A DNA stretch of 25,358 nt from positions 1 through 25,358 of the forward strand of contig JAQBBZ010000027.1 in the NCBI GenBank assembly GCA_032125735.1, written 5' to 3'. A program made the position numbers and the translations under genes. Shown here piece by piece: positions 6,944-14,709 of this stretch. A model generated the notes under the pieces. The model was given only the letters and a program-made list of their open reading frames with translations. It searched no databases and was not told the DNA's origin. The stretch comes from Labilibaculum sp032125735. GTDB taxonomy: Bacteria > Bacteroidota > Bacteroidia > Bacteroidales > Marinifilaceae. Every line of letters begins with the position of its first letter. Positions within the stretch are counted from its first letter, which is position 1.

Positions 6944-7762
6944 TTAGTCCTCATCCTCATCAAAATAATCCTCCTCCTCTTCATTCGTTACTTCTTTATG
7001 GTAGGGTGGAATTTCGAAGTAGAACTCCATTTCGAACACCTGCAGAGTTTCTTTAAAAAACTGACACAATGAATAACGTTCTTTTTGGGCCAGATAAGTA
7101 AGCAGATTGTCTTTTGTTTCCGGGCATATTTTGCTTGTAAACATTCCTTTTGTCTCATCGGGAGCATTTTGCAGCAACCACTCCAACGAATCGAGATGTT
7201 CACGAATAAGGTGGTCCGAAAAAGATTCAAAATTCAGAAGCTTACTTAGGGAATCTGTCATTTCCGGCTCGTAGAGTTTCTCTTTGCCTGTTGTTTTTAA
7301 CGTGACAAGAAGATTCGATAAATGATAGATCTGTTTTGCAATGTTCTCGTTTACATTTTTTGTGAATTTTTCTTTTTTGCGGGTAAAAGTTCTTTCGGGG
7401 GGAACCGGAAAAGAGACCAAATGTTTTTCCACAATTGCGCAGGACTTATAATATTTCCGTTCGAGCAGATGGCTTAGCAGTTTTTGTTTTACGATATCGG
7501 TAACCGGCTTTACCAATTTGCCCATGATGTGCTCCAAAGCCTCTGGGTCGTTTTTTGCAACCCAGGCCACACTGTCGTAATAATGGCCAAGATCATCAAA
7601 GCGGATGTTATCAATATCGCAAATGTCATCAATGCTGGAAATCATGTATACCGAGTTTAGCGCGTATTTGTACCAACGGTAACGGGGCTTGCCATCAATT
7701 TCTTCCCATGCATATTCATCAGACTCTGGATAGCTTAATTTGTCTACAATATCATAAAACAT
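6944..7762 (-). CDS. Unrecognised 272-aa protein with acidic C-terminal tail
   Basis: A 272-aa soluble protein that I do not recognise, with no signal peptide or membrane helix. It is predicted mainly alpha-helical. The N-terminus has aromatic-rich segments (DEYAWEEIDGKPRYRWYKYA), the middle is basic (RTFTRKKEKFTKN), and the last 16 or so residues are almost all Glu, Asp or Tyr (EEEEDYFDEDED). The gene lies 36 bp downstream of an HTH/zinc-ribbon gene on the same strand, so they probably form a two-gene operon, and the small HTH protein could be its regulator or partner. Such pairs occur among plasmid-maintenance, toxin-antitoxin and defence-like modules, but nothing in this sequence shows nuclease or toxin activity. 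Function unknown. Confidence 0.75.
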   Translation of the reverse strand: MFYDIVDKLSYPESDEYAWEEIDGKPRYRWYKYALNSVYMISSIDDICDIDNIRFDDLGHYYDSVAWVAKNDPEALEHIMGKLVKPVTDIVKQKLLSHLLERKYYKSCAIVEKHLVSFPVPPERTFTRKKEKFTKNVNENIAKQIYHLSNLLVTLKTTGKEKLYEPEMTDSLSKLLNFESFSDHLIREHLDSLEWLLQNAPDETKGMFTSKICPETKDNLLTYLAQKERYSLCQFFKETLQVFEMEFYFEIPPYHKEVTNEEEEDYFDEDED

Positions 7763-7798
7763 GCGATTGTGTATTTTGAGTTCTTTTAGCTTAAATTC

Positions 7799-8251
7799 TT
7801 ATTCGTTTAAAGATTTATCCTCATCAGGAATAGCCTTGTCTTGTCTGATCAGCTGAGGAAGCAATTCTCCACAATTCGGACAAAAATTGACCGGGTTATA
7901 GATAAAAAAGTTGCATTTTTCACAACTGTTTTTTTCATCAATGTCGAGGTAGGGATTCTTCAAAATTGGATTTGGCTGATTGTTCTCTAAGCGGGGTTTT
8001 TTAGGGCTTACTTTTTTGACTGGTTTATTTTCGTTAGGCGTTTTTTTACTCGTAATAAGATTAAGGTAACTGAACCCCACCATTTCATGTAGCTTAAGTA
8101 ATTCAAGTTGAGGGATTGATTTGTGTCCTGCAAAAATATTTTTTGCGAGTTTAATTTCCAGATTAAGTATTTCAGCAAGATCTTCAGCGTTTAGTTTTTT
8201 GTCAGCTAATTGTTTGTCGAATTCTTCAGGGTTTAGGTAGGATGTAGTCAT
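7799..8251 (-). CDS. Small HTH-like protein with C-terminal zinc ribbon
   Basis: A 150-aa protein in two parts joined by a Lys/Pro/Asn-rich linker (residues about 68-100). Residues 1-65 look like a helix-turn-helix of the XRE/antitoxin kind: LNAEDLAEILNLEIKLAKNI, then a GHKSIPQLELLKL helix. Residues about 108-132 contain C-x2-C and C-x2-C (CEKC and CPNC), a zinc ribbon, with CGELLPQL after the second pair. The HTH assignment is by pattern only and no DNA-contact residues can be proven. It is the first gene of a probable two-gene minus-strand operon, and an AT-rich imperfect palindrome 48 bp upstream of its start could be its operator. An autoregulating DNA-binding protein is the likeliest role. 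Confidence 0.7.
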   Translation of the reverse strand: MTTSYLNPEEFDKQLADKKLNAEDLAEILNLEIKLAKNIFAGHKSIPQLELLKLHEMVGFSYLNLITSKKTPNENKPVKKVSPKKPRLENNQPNPILKNPYLDIDEKNSCEKCNFFIYNPVNFCPNCGELLPQLIRQDKAIPDEDKSLNE

Positions 8252-8298
8252 TATATATAGTTTAGATGTTTTTTATTATGCATTACGAAAATAGATGA

Positions 8299-8331
8299 AT
8301 ATTTTTAATTCTGTCAGAATATTAAAAATAT
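8299..8331. promoter_or_regulatory. AT-rich palindrome upstream of the HTH gene
   Basis: Left arm ATATTTTTAATTCTG (8299-8313) pairs with the right arm at 8315-8331, with a 2-nt bulge around a central T. The innermost ATTCTG-T-CAGAAT is perfect. It lies between the stop of the glycoside-hydrolase gene (8400) and the start of the HTH gene (8251), so it may be an operator or a weak transcript end. Confidence 0.45.
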
Positions 8332-8399
8332 CGTTAATGACAAACCAAAGTAAAATGATATTATGAGTCAAAATGAGTAGGGCTTTCTTAATCAGCGAT

Positions 8400-10619
8400 T
8401 TATTGAATTCTAATTAATCGAATTTTATCTATTCGAAGCATGTTAGCCTCCTGATTCATGTTTTTATTGAATTCTTCGAAGCTGATTTTAAAGAAATTAG
8501 TGCTTTTTTTCAGTTCAATGGAAAAGGAGTTGGAGTAGCCGTAATTATCCCAATCATCTTGTCCCCGTTGAGGAAAAACGAGACTTCCGGAGTAGTTGTT
8601 ATTTACCCATAAGCTGCGTACAGCACATTTATTGTCTGTATTAATAGGACCGTTCCCGTTAGCGTATCGGAAATCGATATAATACTTTCCATCACTAGGA
8701 ATACGAATATTAAAAAAGAATTCCCGATTCTTCTTTTTGCTCAATTCCACATAGGAGGTTTTGGCCTCAAAATCAAAATTTTCAGCTTCAACAATTCTTT
8801 CATTATTCAAATTGTAAACATAGAGAGGTTCACTTAAAAAAGAATTATTTCCAAAACGATCTTTAATCTGAATCTGAAATTCGGTTGGATCCTTATAGTT
8901 TACGTCCGACATATAGTTGTCTTCGGTTTCTAATAGCAGTTCTCCATTTTGGTATATTTGATAGTGATTTGCTGTTTCTATTTTGTCCCAAAATAATTTA
9001 TTTTCGATTAAGCGAAGCGAAGTGGTTTCTGGCGACACAGTGTTCTCTACCATGTTTATTTTTGATTTATCAGGAAGTTGATTGTTCATTTTGATTTTAA
9101 TCACGTGCTTTCCTTCCATTTCTTTTGGTACGATGGCGTATTGGTAAAATTTATCATCTAAGGAGTAGGAGCTGATTTTATCTCCAAAACCGTAAATCTC
9201 TATGTCTAATACTGCATTTCTGTACCGAAGGCCTTTTATACTTTGTTTTCCTTTGTATTCCCGAGGAATAAATGGTTTGAATTCTAATTGTTCTGCCGTG
9301 TAATTCAATCCGATTAGAATTCTATAGAAGGTCGATAATGATCCTGCAACGCTCCATAACTGACGATCAGAATTAATTTCTGTTCCATTAAAATCACCAT
9401 TTTTAATAAGCAGATTTTCTTTATTCGTTAAAAAGAGAGCACTTGATCGGAACATATTGGCAATTCCCCATTGAACACTCTCAGCATTTTCAGCTTTGGC
9501 TGAAGCCCAATTCCAATAAGCTTGCACAAAAGGCCAGATGGCCTGATTGTGATAAGCTGGAACGTTTGGTATTTGAGGATAGAAACAGGGAGTTCCAAAC
9601 TTGGTTACAGGTGTATTTGCAATCAGTTCTTCTTGCCTTTGTTCGTTTGCGATATCCCAAATTACAGTGAGTGCTTCCCCTAAAGTTTCCGATTTATCCG
9701 AAAGCTTTTGATTCTTTCTCCCGTACAAATATTGTCCAAAATATTTCTTTTCAGGTAACCAAAGTAATTCATTAATACTCTTCTTTAAGGCTTGAGAAAT
9801 ATCATCGTATTTTTGCACATCTTTCCCAAGTATCTTTCCCATTTTCATCAACACTTGCAGACTTTGGTAGTGAACAGCTTGCGTGGATAGACTATAGGAG
9901 TTAAAAATATCAACTGGTTCCATCCATTTAGGATATGATTGTTCTCGCCAATCTAAAAAAGAAGATTCTCCTCTAAATAGATATTTCTGATAATCCCAAA
10001 CAACATTAAGATCATCTTCAGTAGAGTTTTTAATGATAAAATAAACCTTTTTAAGCCATTCAATGTCTCCTGTTGTTTTATACAATTCCCAAGCAGCTAT
10101 CGACCAAATCATTCGGTCGGAACTAACTGGCCATGAGCCGCCTGTACCAGTGTCTTGTACAATTTTTCCGTGTTTAACTTTCTTTAGTAAGCTTTTTTTC
10201 GAGATTTCAGGATTTGTTATTGCCAGAGCTAAAATTATGCTGTAGCTGATATCACGAGTCCAAACACCTTGCCATTTTGCACCAGTATTAAAAGTGGTGT
10301 CAGGAGCAATGTTTTTTTCCAGCTCCTCAAGCGAAAGATTGTAAATGGCATTTAGTAAAATCTGATTCGATTCGTATTCAGGGTATTTGCTTAAATCGCT
10401 CTCAAGTTTCCATTCCTTTTCAGCTAAACCTGGATAATTGGAGATAATATGTGAATTGCTCTTAGCGATTGCTGTATATTCTCCTTGTTCAATCCGGTCA
10501 GGAAATATATTAAAATCGGACGATTGATATAAAATATAATTATCGGGGTTACATCGATAAAAAAGGATAATCGATAATGAAATTGTAAGTAGACTAGGAA
10601 TGAAAAACCATTTTTTCAT
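8400..10619 (-). CDS. Exported six-hairpin glycoside hydrolase-like protein with C-terminal jelly-roll
   Basis: A 739-aa protein starting at the ATG at 10619. An in-frame ATG 60 bp earlier (10679) would add a second hydrophobic stretch before MKKWFFIPSLLTISLSIILF and is less likely. Residues 5-22 are a signal or anchor segment; C23 follows FYR, which is a poor lipobox. Residues about 85-490 resemble (alpha/alpha)6-barrel glycosidases of the glycogen-debranching, trehalase or MGH1-like type: GVWTRDISYSIILALA (about 118-133, D122 a candidate catalytic acid), GGSWPVSSDRMIWSIAAWEL, SSFLDWREQSYP, and PAYHNQAIWPFVQAYW. Then comes an Ig/FN3-like segment (about 535-625) and an EAENF-starting carbohydrate-binding jelly-roll (about 630-739). 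The substrate cannot be told. No SusC/SusD, sulfatase or sugar-transport gene is nearby, so it is not part of a visible polysaccharide locus. Confidence 0.82.
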   Translation of the reverse strand: MKKWFFIPSLLTISLSIILFYRCNPDNYILYQSSDFNIFPDRIEQGEYTAIAKSNSHIISNYPGLAEKEWKLESDLSKYPEYESNQILLNAIYNLSLEELEKNIAPDTTFNTGAKWQGVWTRDISYSIILALAITNPEISKKSLLKKVKHGKIVQDTGTGGSWPVSSDRMIWSIAAWELYKTTGDIEWLKKVYFIIKNSTEDDLNVVWDYQKYLFRGESSFLDWREQSYPKWMEPVDIFNSYSLSTQAVHYQSLQVLMKMGKILGKDVQKYDDISQALKKSINELLWLPEKKYFGQYLYGRKNQKLSDKSETLGEALTVIWDIANEQRQEELIANTPVTKFGTPCFYPQIPNVPAYHNQAIWPFVQAYWNWASAKAENAESVQWGIANMFRSSALFLTNKENLLIKNGDFNGTEINSDRQLWSVAGSLSTFYRILIGLNYTAEQLEFKPFIPREYKGKQSIKGLRYRNAVLDIEIYGFGDKISSYSLDDKFYQYAIVPKEMEGKHVIKIKMNNQLPDKSKINMVENTVSPETTSLRLIENKLFWDKIETANHYQIYQNGELLLETEDNYMSDVNYKDPTEFQIQIKDRFGNNSFLSEPLYVYNLNNERIVEAENFDFEAKTSYVELSKKKNREFFFNIRIPSDGKYYIDFRYANGNGPINTDNKCAVRSLWVNNNYSGSLVFPQRGQDDWDNYGYSNSFSIELKKSTNFFKISFEEFNKNMNQEANMLRIDKIRLIRIQ

Positions 10620-10953
10620 TAGGGTAGTTTTTAATATGTTTTTTAAAAGTAATAAATAAAGGAAAACTAAAAAAGACATATTGTGAAAGAATATTTTAAG
10701 TGCTGTAAAATATGAATATTAATGATTTGGATATAGTATTGGATGAATTGTTTTTTGCTGAGCTCATAGCTGTTTTGTAATAAACTAACGAAAATTGATA
10801 TCAGTTTTGATATTTGGGAGTAATAAAAAAGCGACCGAAGTCGCTTTTTTATTCATTGTAAATTAGTTGTATGTAGTTAAAAGAAAATCTTTAATCAAAT
10901 TTATGTAAAAAAATAATGTGAAACAATACTTGAATATATTATTTAATTATAGG
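10620..10953. other. Intergenic stretch with terminator and upstream region of the glycosidase
   Basis: About 330 bp with no gene. It contains the upstream region of the minus-strand glycosidase (10620 to about 10760, AT-rich, without a convincing TTG/TAnnTTTG pair), the terminator of the OB-fold lipoprotein gene (10825-10850), and AT-rich sequence. Confidence 0.6.
10825..10850 (-). terminator. Intrinsic terminator of the OB-fold lipoprotein gene
   Basis: A perfect 11-bp stem, AAAAAAGCGAC (10825-10835) with GTCGCTTTTTT (10840-10850), closed by a CGAA tetraloop. It lies about 100 bp beyond the stop at 10954 and can act on either strand. Confidence 0.88.
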
Positions 10954-11655
10954 TTATTTTTCCACAATCTGTACTTTAGCGTCTTCCACAATAACATCAT
11001 AAGAATAGCCTGCGCCAAAATCTTTGTCCAATGTAATTGTACCTGTTACTTCTACAATTTGACCTATTGAAACTACTTCATTACAAGTAACAGTAAGATC
11101 AAAATTACCTTCAAAATCGGAACCATCTTGAATGTGAATCCAATTCTTACCCATAATGTTTTGATTGAATTTGGCAACTTTTCCTTTTATTCTTACTTCT
11201 TTTCCAGAGAAATCATCCTTTTTAGAAAAAATATCAGAAATACTCGTTCCTCCTTCTGTCTTTTCTATTGATACTTCCAGTTTTTTTGCCGCTTGCTTCT
11301 GCATTTTAGAGGCTTGCATTGGCATTTCGTTTGCTATTGGCGAGTCCGAAATGGTATTTAGAAAATAAATAACTGGGAAATCGCGATCTAGTTCCTTGCT
11401 GTGGAAGTTTTTCATCTCTAATGCACCTTTATAATAATAGGTTTTTCCAACTTCTATTGGTCGTTGTCCAACGGCTAACCATAGGTCATTGTTCCCATTT
11501 ATGTAAGTATAACCACCAGCATTAAAAGTTTCTTTTACCATAATTTGGCTAACTCCAAGTGGGAGAGGTGCTTCCTTATTTTCAGTTTTTTTTGATTGGC
11601 ATGCAAATGAAAAAATTGCAAGTCCTAAAATCATCAGTAATATCGATCTTTTCAT
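10954..11655 (-). CDS. OB-fold lipoprotein
   Basis: A 233-aa protein starting at the ATG at 11655; the frame opens 45 bp earlier, but this ATG begins a normal lipoprotein signal, MKRSILLMILGLAIFSFAC (C19), followed by a charged QSKKTENKE stretch. The mature protein has an N-terminal beta-rich domain (residues about 35-110: YTYINGNNDLWLAVGQRP, KTYYYKGALEMKNF) and a C-terminal OB-fold (about 150-233: KEVRIKGKVAKFNQNIMGKN, then WIHIQDGSD, VTGTITLDKDFGAGYSYDV). The OB-fold pattern is the one seen in bacterial tOB/GLUG-like envelope proteins and nucleic-acid-binding OB domains. Being exported, this copy is unlikely to bind nucleic acid. It is transcribed divergently from the ten-gene redox cluster across a 487-bp gap, and a functional link is possible but unproven. 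Confidence 0.78.
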   Translation of the reverse strand: MKRSILLMILGLAIFSFACQSKKTENKEAPLPLGVSQIMVKETFNAGGYTYINGNNDLWLAVGQRPIEVGKTYYYKGALEMKNFHSKELDRDFPVIYFLNTISDSPIANEMPMQASKMQKQAAKKLEVSIEKTEGGTSISDIFSKKDDFSGKEVRIKGKVAKFNQNIMGKNWIHIQDGSDFEGNFDLTVTCNEVVSIGQIVEVTGTITLDKDFGAGYSYDVIVEDAKVQIVEK

Positions 11656-12142
11656 AAAGTTAATTGTATTGGTGTATGGCTTAAAGATAATAGAAATCAT
11701 ATAAAAAAATAAAGATTTATGTAGTTGCTTATTTATTTTGATTTTAAAGAGGCGTTAAAAAGTTGTTAACGACTTATAAATTGATGACGTATGAGAGATA
11801 TTATTGCTTATTTTCAATCGTATTTTGGCTTAGGATTCAAATACTTTACAGTATGTTTTTTGTAAAGCAGAATAAGGTCTTTAAATCTTATCGTCCTTAT
11901 CCGAACAGTGTTGCTACGTAAGCGTTCACTTTTTAATGGATTCTAAATTAAGTGTAAAGTGATTTTTTTTTGATAATGAGATGTTTCAGTTATTTGGTAT
12001 GGAATATGTTTAGAATTGTGATTGTGTTTATTTAGACCTGAAATATATATCGTATTCAGTTGCGGGTTCGTTTCTATTACCGATGAATAGCCTGTATCTT
12101 TAATGAGTTGGAATTTTTTAATTGAATAAAGACCTTAATAGA
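11656..12142. other. Divergent intergenic region upstream of the redox gene cluster
   Basis: About 490 bp between the OB-fold lipoprotein gene (minus) and the first propeller gene (plus). It should hold promoters for both. Candidates on the plus strand are TATGTTTA near 12006 and TATCTTTA near 12091, each a one-mismatch match to TAnnTTTG without a well-placed TTG. It also holds CTTTACA (11844-11850) inverted to TGTAAAG (11861-11867), and a hairpin with a T-run at 11926-11971. No open reading frame looks real. Confidence 0.5.
11926..11971 (+). terminator. Possible terminator or attenuator ahead of the redox operon
   Basis: TCACTTT (11926-11932) pairs with AAAGTGA (11956-11962), and inside it TTAAT can pair with ATTAA. 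Nine T residues follow at once (11963-11971). No upstream gene points this way, so it would end a short leader or non-coding transcript that starts in the divergent region. The stem is AT-rich and weak. Confidence 0.35.
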
Positions 12143-13357
12143 ATGAAAAAATATTCTTTATTATTTGTGATCTTATTAGCAGGAACAATGATTTTTGCTC
12201 AGGAAAATGCTCAATGGCGAGGTGAAAATCGTGATGGGATTTATGCTGAATCAGGATTGTTAAAAGAATGGCCGGTTGATGGCCCCGAATTGCTTTGGCA
12301 TTTTGATGGATTAGGAGAGGGACACGCTTCTGCTGCGGTTACTGAGAAAATGGTTTACACTTCAGGTACCGAAGGCGAAAATGGTTTCGTAATTGCATTG
12401 GATTATTCTGGTAAAACCATTTGGAAAACTGTTTACGGAAAAGAATGGATGGATTCTTTCAACGGGGTTCGATCAAGTCCGATGATTTATAACGGTTTGG
12501 TTTACATGATGAGTGGGTTTGGTAAAGTTGTTGCGATGAATGCTGTAAATGGCAATGTTCTTTGGTCAAAGGATATATTGGCAGATTTTGGCGGAGAAAA
12601 TATAAAATGGGGCGTTACAGAAAATTTAGTGGCTGATGGAGATAAACTGTTTTGTACTCCGGGTGGCCCGAATGTAAGCATGATCGCTTTACATGTGAAA
12701 ACAGGAGAATTGATATGGAAAGCAAAGAGCAATGGTGAGAAATCAGCTTATTGTTCTCCTGCATTAATAAAACTCCCTACTCGTAATTTACTGGTTACGC
12801 ATACAGGTAATTCAATTATAGGTGTTGATGCAGCAACGGGAGAATTGCTTTGGTCTTACGAACATTTAAACCAATACTCAATTCATCCAAATACTCCATT
12901 ATTTAAAGATGGGTACTTATATTGCTTCAGTGGTTATGGTCAGGGTGGTGTAATGCTCAATTTGGCTGATGATGGAAGTAGCGTAACCAAAGTTTGGAAG
13001 AATGCTTCTTTAGACAACCAAATGGGGGGAGTTATTCTTTTTGATGGTAAAATTTATGGTTCTGGACAAAACAATCGTGAATGGTTTTGTTTGGATTGGA
13101 AAACTGGAGATATATTATATTCTTCGAAAATGCTTGGTAGAGGAAATGTAATTTTTGCTGATGGAAAATTGTATTGTTATGCAGATACTGGTGATGTTGC
13201 ATTAATTGATGTAAGTAATGGAAGTTTTGAAAAAGTGAGTTCTTTTCGGGTTCCTTTTGGTGAAAAACAGCACTGGGCGCATTTAGTGATTAATAATAAA
13301 AGACTATATGTTCGTCATGGAAGTTCCTTGATGGTATATTCAATTAAAGCAAACTAA
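12143..13357 (+). CDS. Exported PQQ-like beta-propeller protein (1)
   Basis: A 404-aa secreted beta-propeller; the ATG at 12143 is preferred over an in-frame TTG at 12122 because it starts a clean signal peptide (MKKYSLLFVILLAGTMIFAQ, cut after FAQ). The mature protein opens with QWRGENRDGIY and then repeats the PQQ-domain blade signature A-x-D-x-x-T/S-G-x-x-x-W (ALDYSGKTIWK, AMNAVNGNVLWS, ALHVKTGELIWK, GVDAATGELLWS, CLDWKTGDILYS). The blades resemble quinoprotein dehydrogenases and BamB, but the fold alone does not prove PQQ binding and no PQQ synthesis gene is visible. It is the first of ten co-directional genes and is clearly paralogous to the next one, sharing E/W-RG-N, GLL-EWP, VRHG-L-YSIK and the order of blades. 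Probably a periplasmic or surface member of the redox system; the cofactor is unknown. Confidence 0.87.
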   Translation: MKKYSLLFVILLAGTMIFAQENAQWRGENRDGIYAESGLLKEWPVDGPELLWHFDGLGEGHASAAVTEKMVYTSGTEGENGFVIALDYSGKTIWKTVYGKEWMDSFNGVRSSPMIYNGLVYMMSGFGKVVAMNAVNGNVLWSKDILADFGGENIKWGVTENLVADGDKLFCTPGGPNVSMIALHVKTGELIWKAKSNGEKSAYCSPALIKLPTRNLLVTHTGNSIIGVDAATGELLWSYEHLNQYSIHPNTPLFKDGYLYCFSGYGQGGVMLNLADDGSSVTKVWKNASLDNQMGGVILFDGKIYGSGQNNREWFCLDWKTGDILYSSKMLGRGNVIFADGKLYCYADTGDVALIDVSNGSFEKVSSFRVPFGEKQHWAHLVINNKRLYVRHGSSLMVYSIKAN

Positions 13358-13382
13358 GAACAATACAAAACCTATCAAACTT

Positions 13383-14633
13383 ATGAATCGACTAATACTT
13401 GTCAGTATTGCATTATTAAGTGCTTTGACTCAGTGTAAAACAGAAATACAAAAAAGTGAGTGGCGTGGCCCTAATCGCACTGGAGTGTATGCGGAAAAAG
13501 GTCTGCTACAGGAATGGCCGGCAGAAGGGCCCAAAATGCTTTGGCATTTGGATAGCATTCCTACTGGACATTCTTCTGCCGCAATTGCTCACAATACTGT
13601 TTATCTTACCGGATTAAAGGATTCAATGGATTATTTGATGGCCATTGATATGGAAGGAAAATTAAAATGGCAAGTTCCTTATGGTCGGGGATGGGATGAA
13701 TCTTTTACTGATTCCCGTTGTACTCCTACTATTGAGGATGAAAGAATTTATCTGTCGAGCGGAAGAGGAGATTTGGCCTGTGTAAATGCTCTTTCCGGTG
13801 AGATGATTTGGCAGGTAAAGGCCAATGAAATGTTTGAAGGTGAGTGCGGGGAATGGGGAATTTCTGAATCTTTGCTTTTATATAAGGATTTGGTCTTTTA
13901 TACTCCTTGCGGAAAGAAAACAACAATGATTGCGTTGAATAAAATGACTGGAGAAACCGTTTGGGAATCGAAAAGTATAGATGATAAATCCGCCTATGTT
14001 TCTCCTTTATTGATTGATCGAAACGGGAAAAAACAGATTGTTACAGTTACTGAAGAAAATGCAATTGGTGTTAATCCCGAAAATGGAAATATCGATTGGC
14101 AGTTTGATTATGGTAGTTATGCAGGAGGACAATGGAAAGCCAATATTAATACCAATACCCCTTTGTATCAGGATGGAAAGATATTTATAACCAATGGTTA
14201 CGATCATCACTCAGTAATGCTTGATTTAAACGAGGATGCAATGTCAGTAAAAGTGGCCTATGTTGATTCCTTACTCGATGTTCATCACGGGGGAGCAGTT
14301 CACATAGATGGTTACATCTATGGAGCCAATTGGGAACACAATAGAATGGGACGTTGGGTTTGTCTGGAATGGGAAACAGGGAAGGAAATGTACGAGACCG
14401 AATGGGAAAATAAAGGATCTATTATTTCGGACGAAGGCATGCTTTACTGCTATGATGAGAAGGATGGAAATGTTGCATTAGTGAAAGCGGATCCTAAAGA
14501 GTTTAAACTTACAAGTAAGTTTAAAGTACCATACGGTAAGGGACCTTATTGGGCACATATGGTTATAAACGACGGTGTTCTGTATGTTCGTCATGGAAAT
14601 GCATTAATGGCATATTCAATAAAAGAATCTTAA
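13383..14633 (+). CDS. Exported PQQ-like beta-propeller protein (2), tandem paralogue
   Basis: A 416-aa paralogue of the gene before it, 25 bp downstream. MNRLILVSIALLSALTQC is an export signal; the LTQC end would be a poor lipobox, so lipidation of C18 is uncertain. The mature part starts EWRGPNRTGVYAEKGLLQEW and carries the same blades (AIDMEGKLKWQ, CVNALSGEMIWQ, ALNKMTGETVWE, GVNPENGNIDWQ, CLEWETGKEMYE), ending VRHGNALMAYSIKES. It has several cysteines not shared with copy 1 (TDSRCTP, GECGEWG, TPCGKK), which could form disulfides or metal sites. The tandem copy indicates a local duplication followed by divergence. Whether it binds PQQ, another cofactor or only a partner protein is not shown by the sequence. 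Confidence 0.87.
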   Translation: MNRLILVSIALLSALTQCKTEIQKSEWRGPNRTGVYAEKGLLQEWPAEGPKMLWHLDSIPTGHSSAAIAHNTVYLTGLKDSMDYLMAIDMEGKLKWQVPYGRGWDESFTDSRCTPTIEDERIYLSSGRGDLACVNALSGEMIWQVKANEMFEGECGEWGISESLLLYKDLVFYTPCGKKTTMIALNKMTGETVWESKSIDDKSAYVSPLLIDRNGKKQIVTVTEENAIGVNPENGNIDWQFDYGSYAGGQWKANINTNTPLYQDGKIFITNGYDHHSVMLDLNEDAMSVKVAYVDSLLDVHHGGAVHIDGYIYGANWEHNRMGRWVCLEWETGKEMYETEWENKGSIISDEGMLYCYDEKDGNVALVKADPKEFKLTSKFKVPYGKGPYWAHMVINDGVLYVRHGNALMAYSIKES

Positions 14634-14709
14634 AATAGGTATCAAGTCTGATGGTTTTAAAATCTTCTTGTGAAAATTATAATTTTGAACAGAGCTTAAG
14701 TTGCTAAAT

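Noticed and set aside
10619..10679. Upstream start of the glycosidase at 10679
   Set aside because: It adds a second hydrophobic stretch ahead of a normal signal segment starting MKKWFF at 10619.
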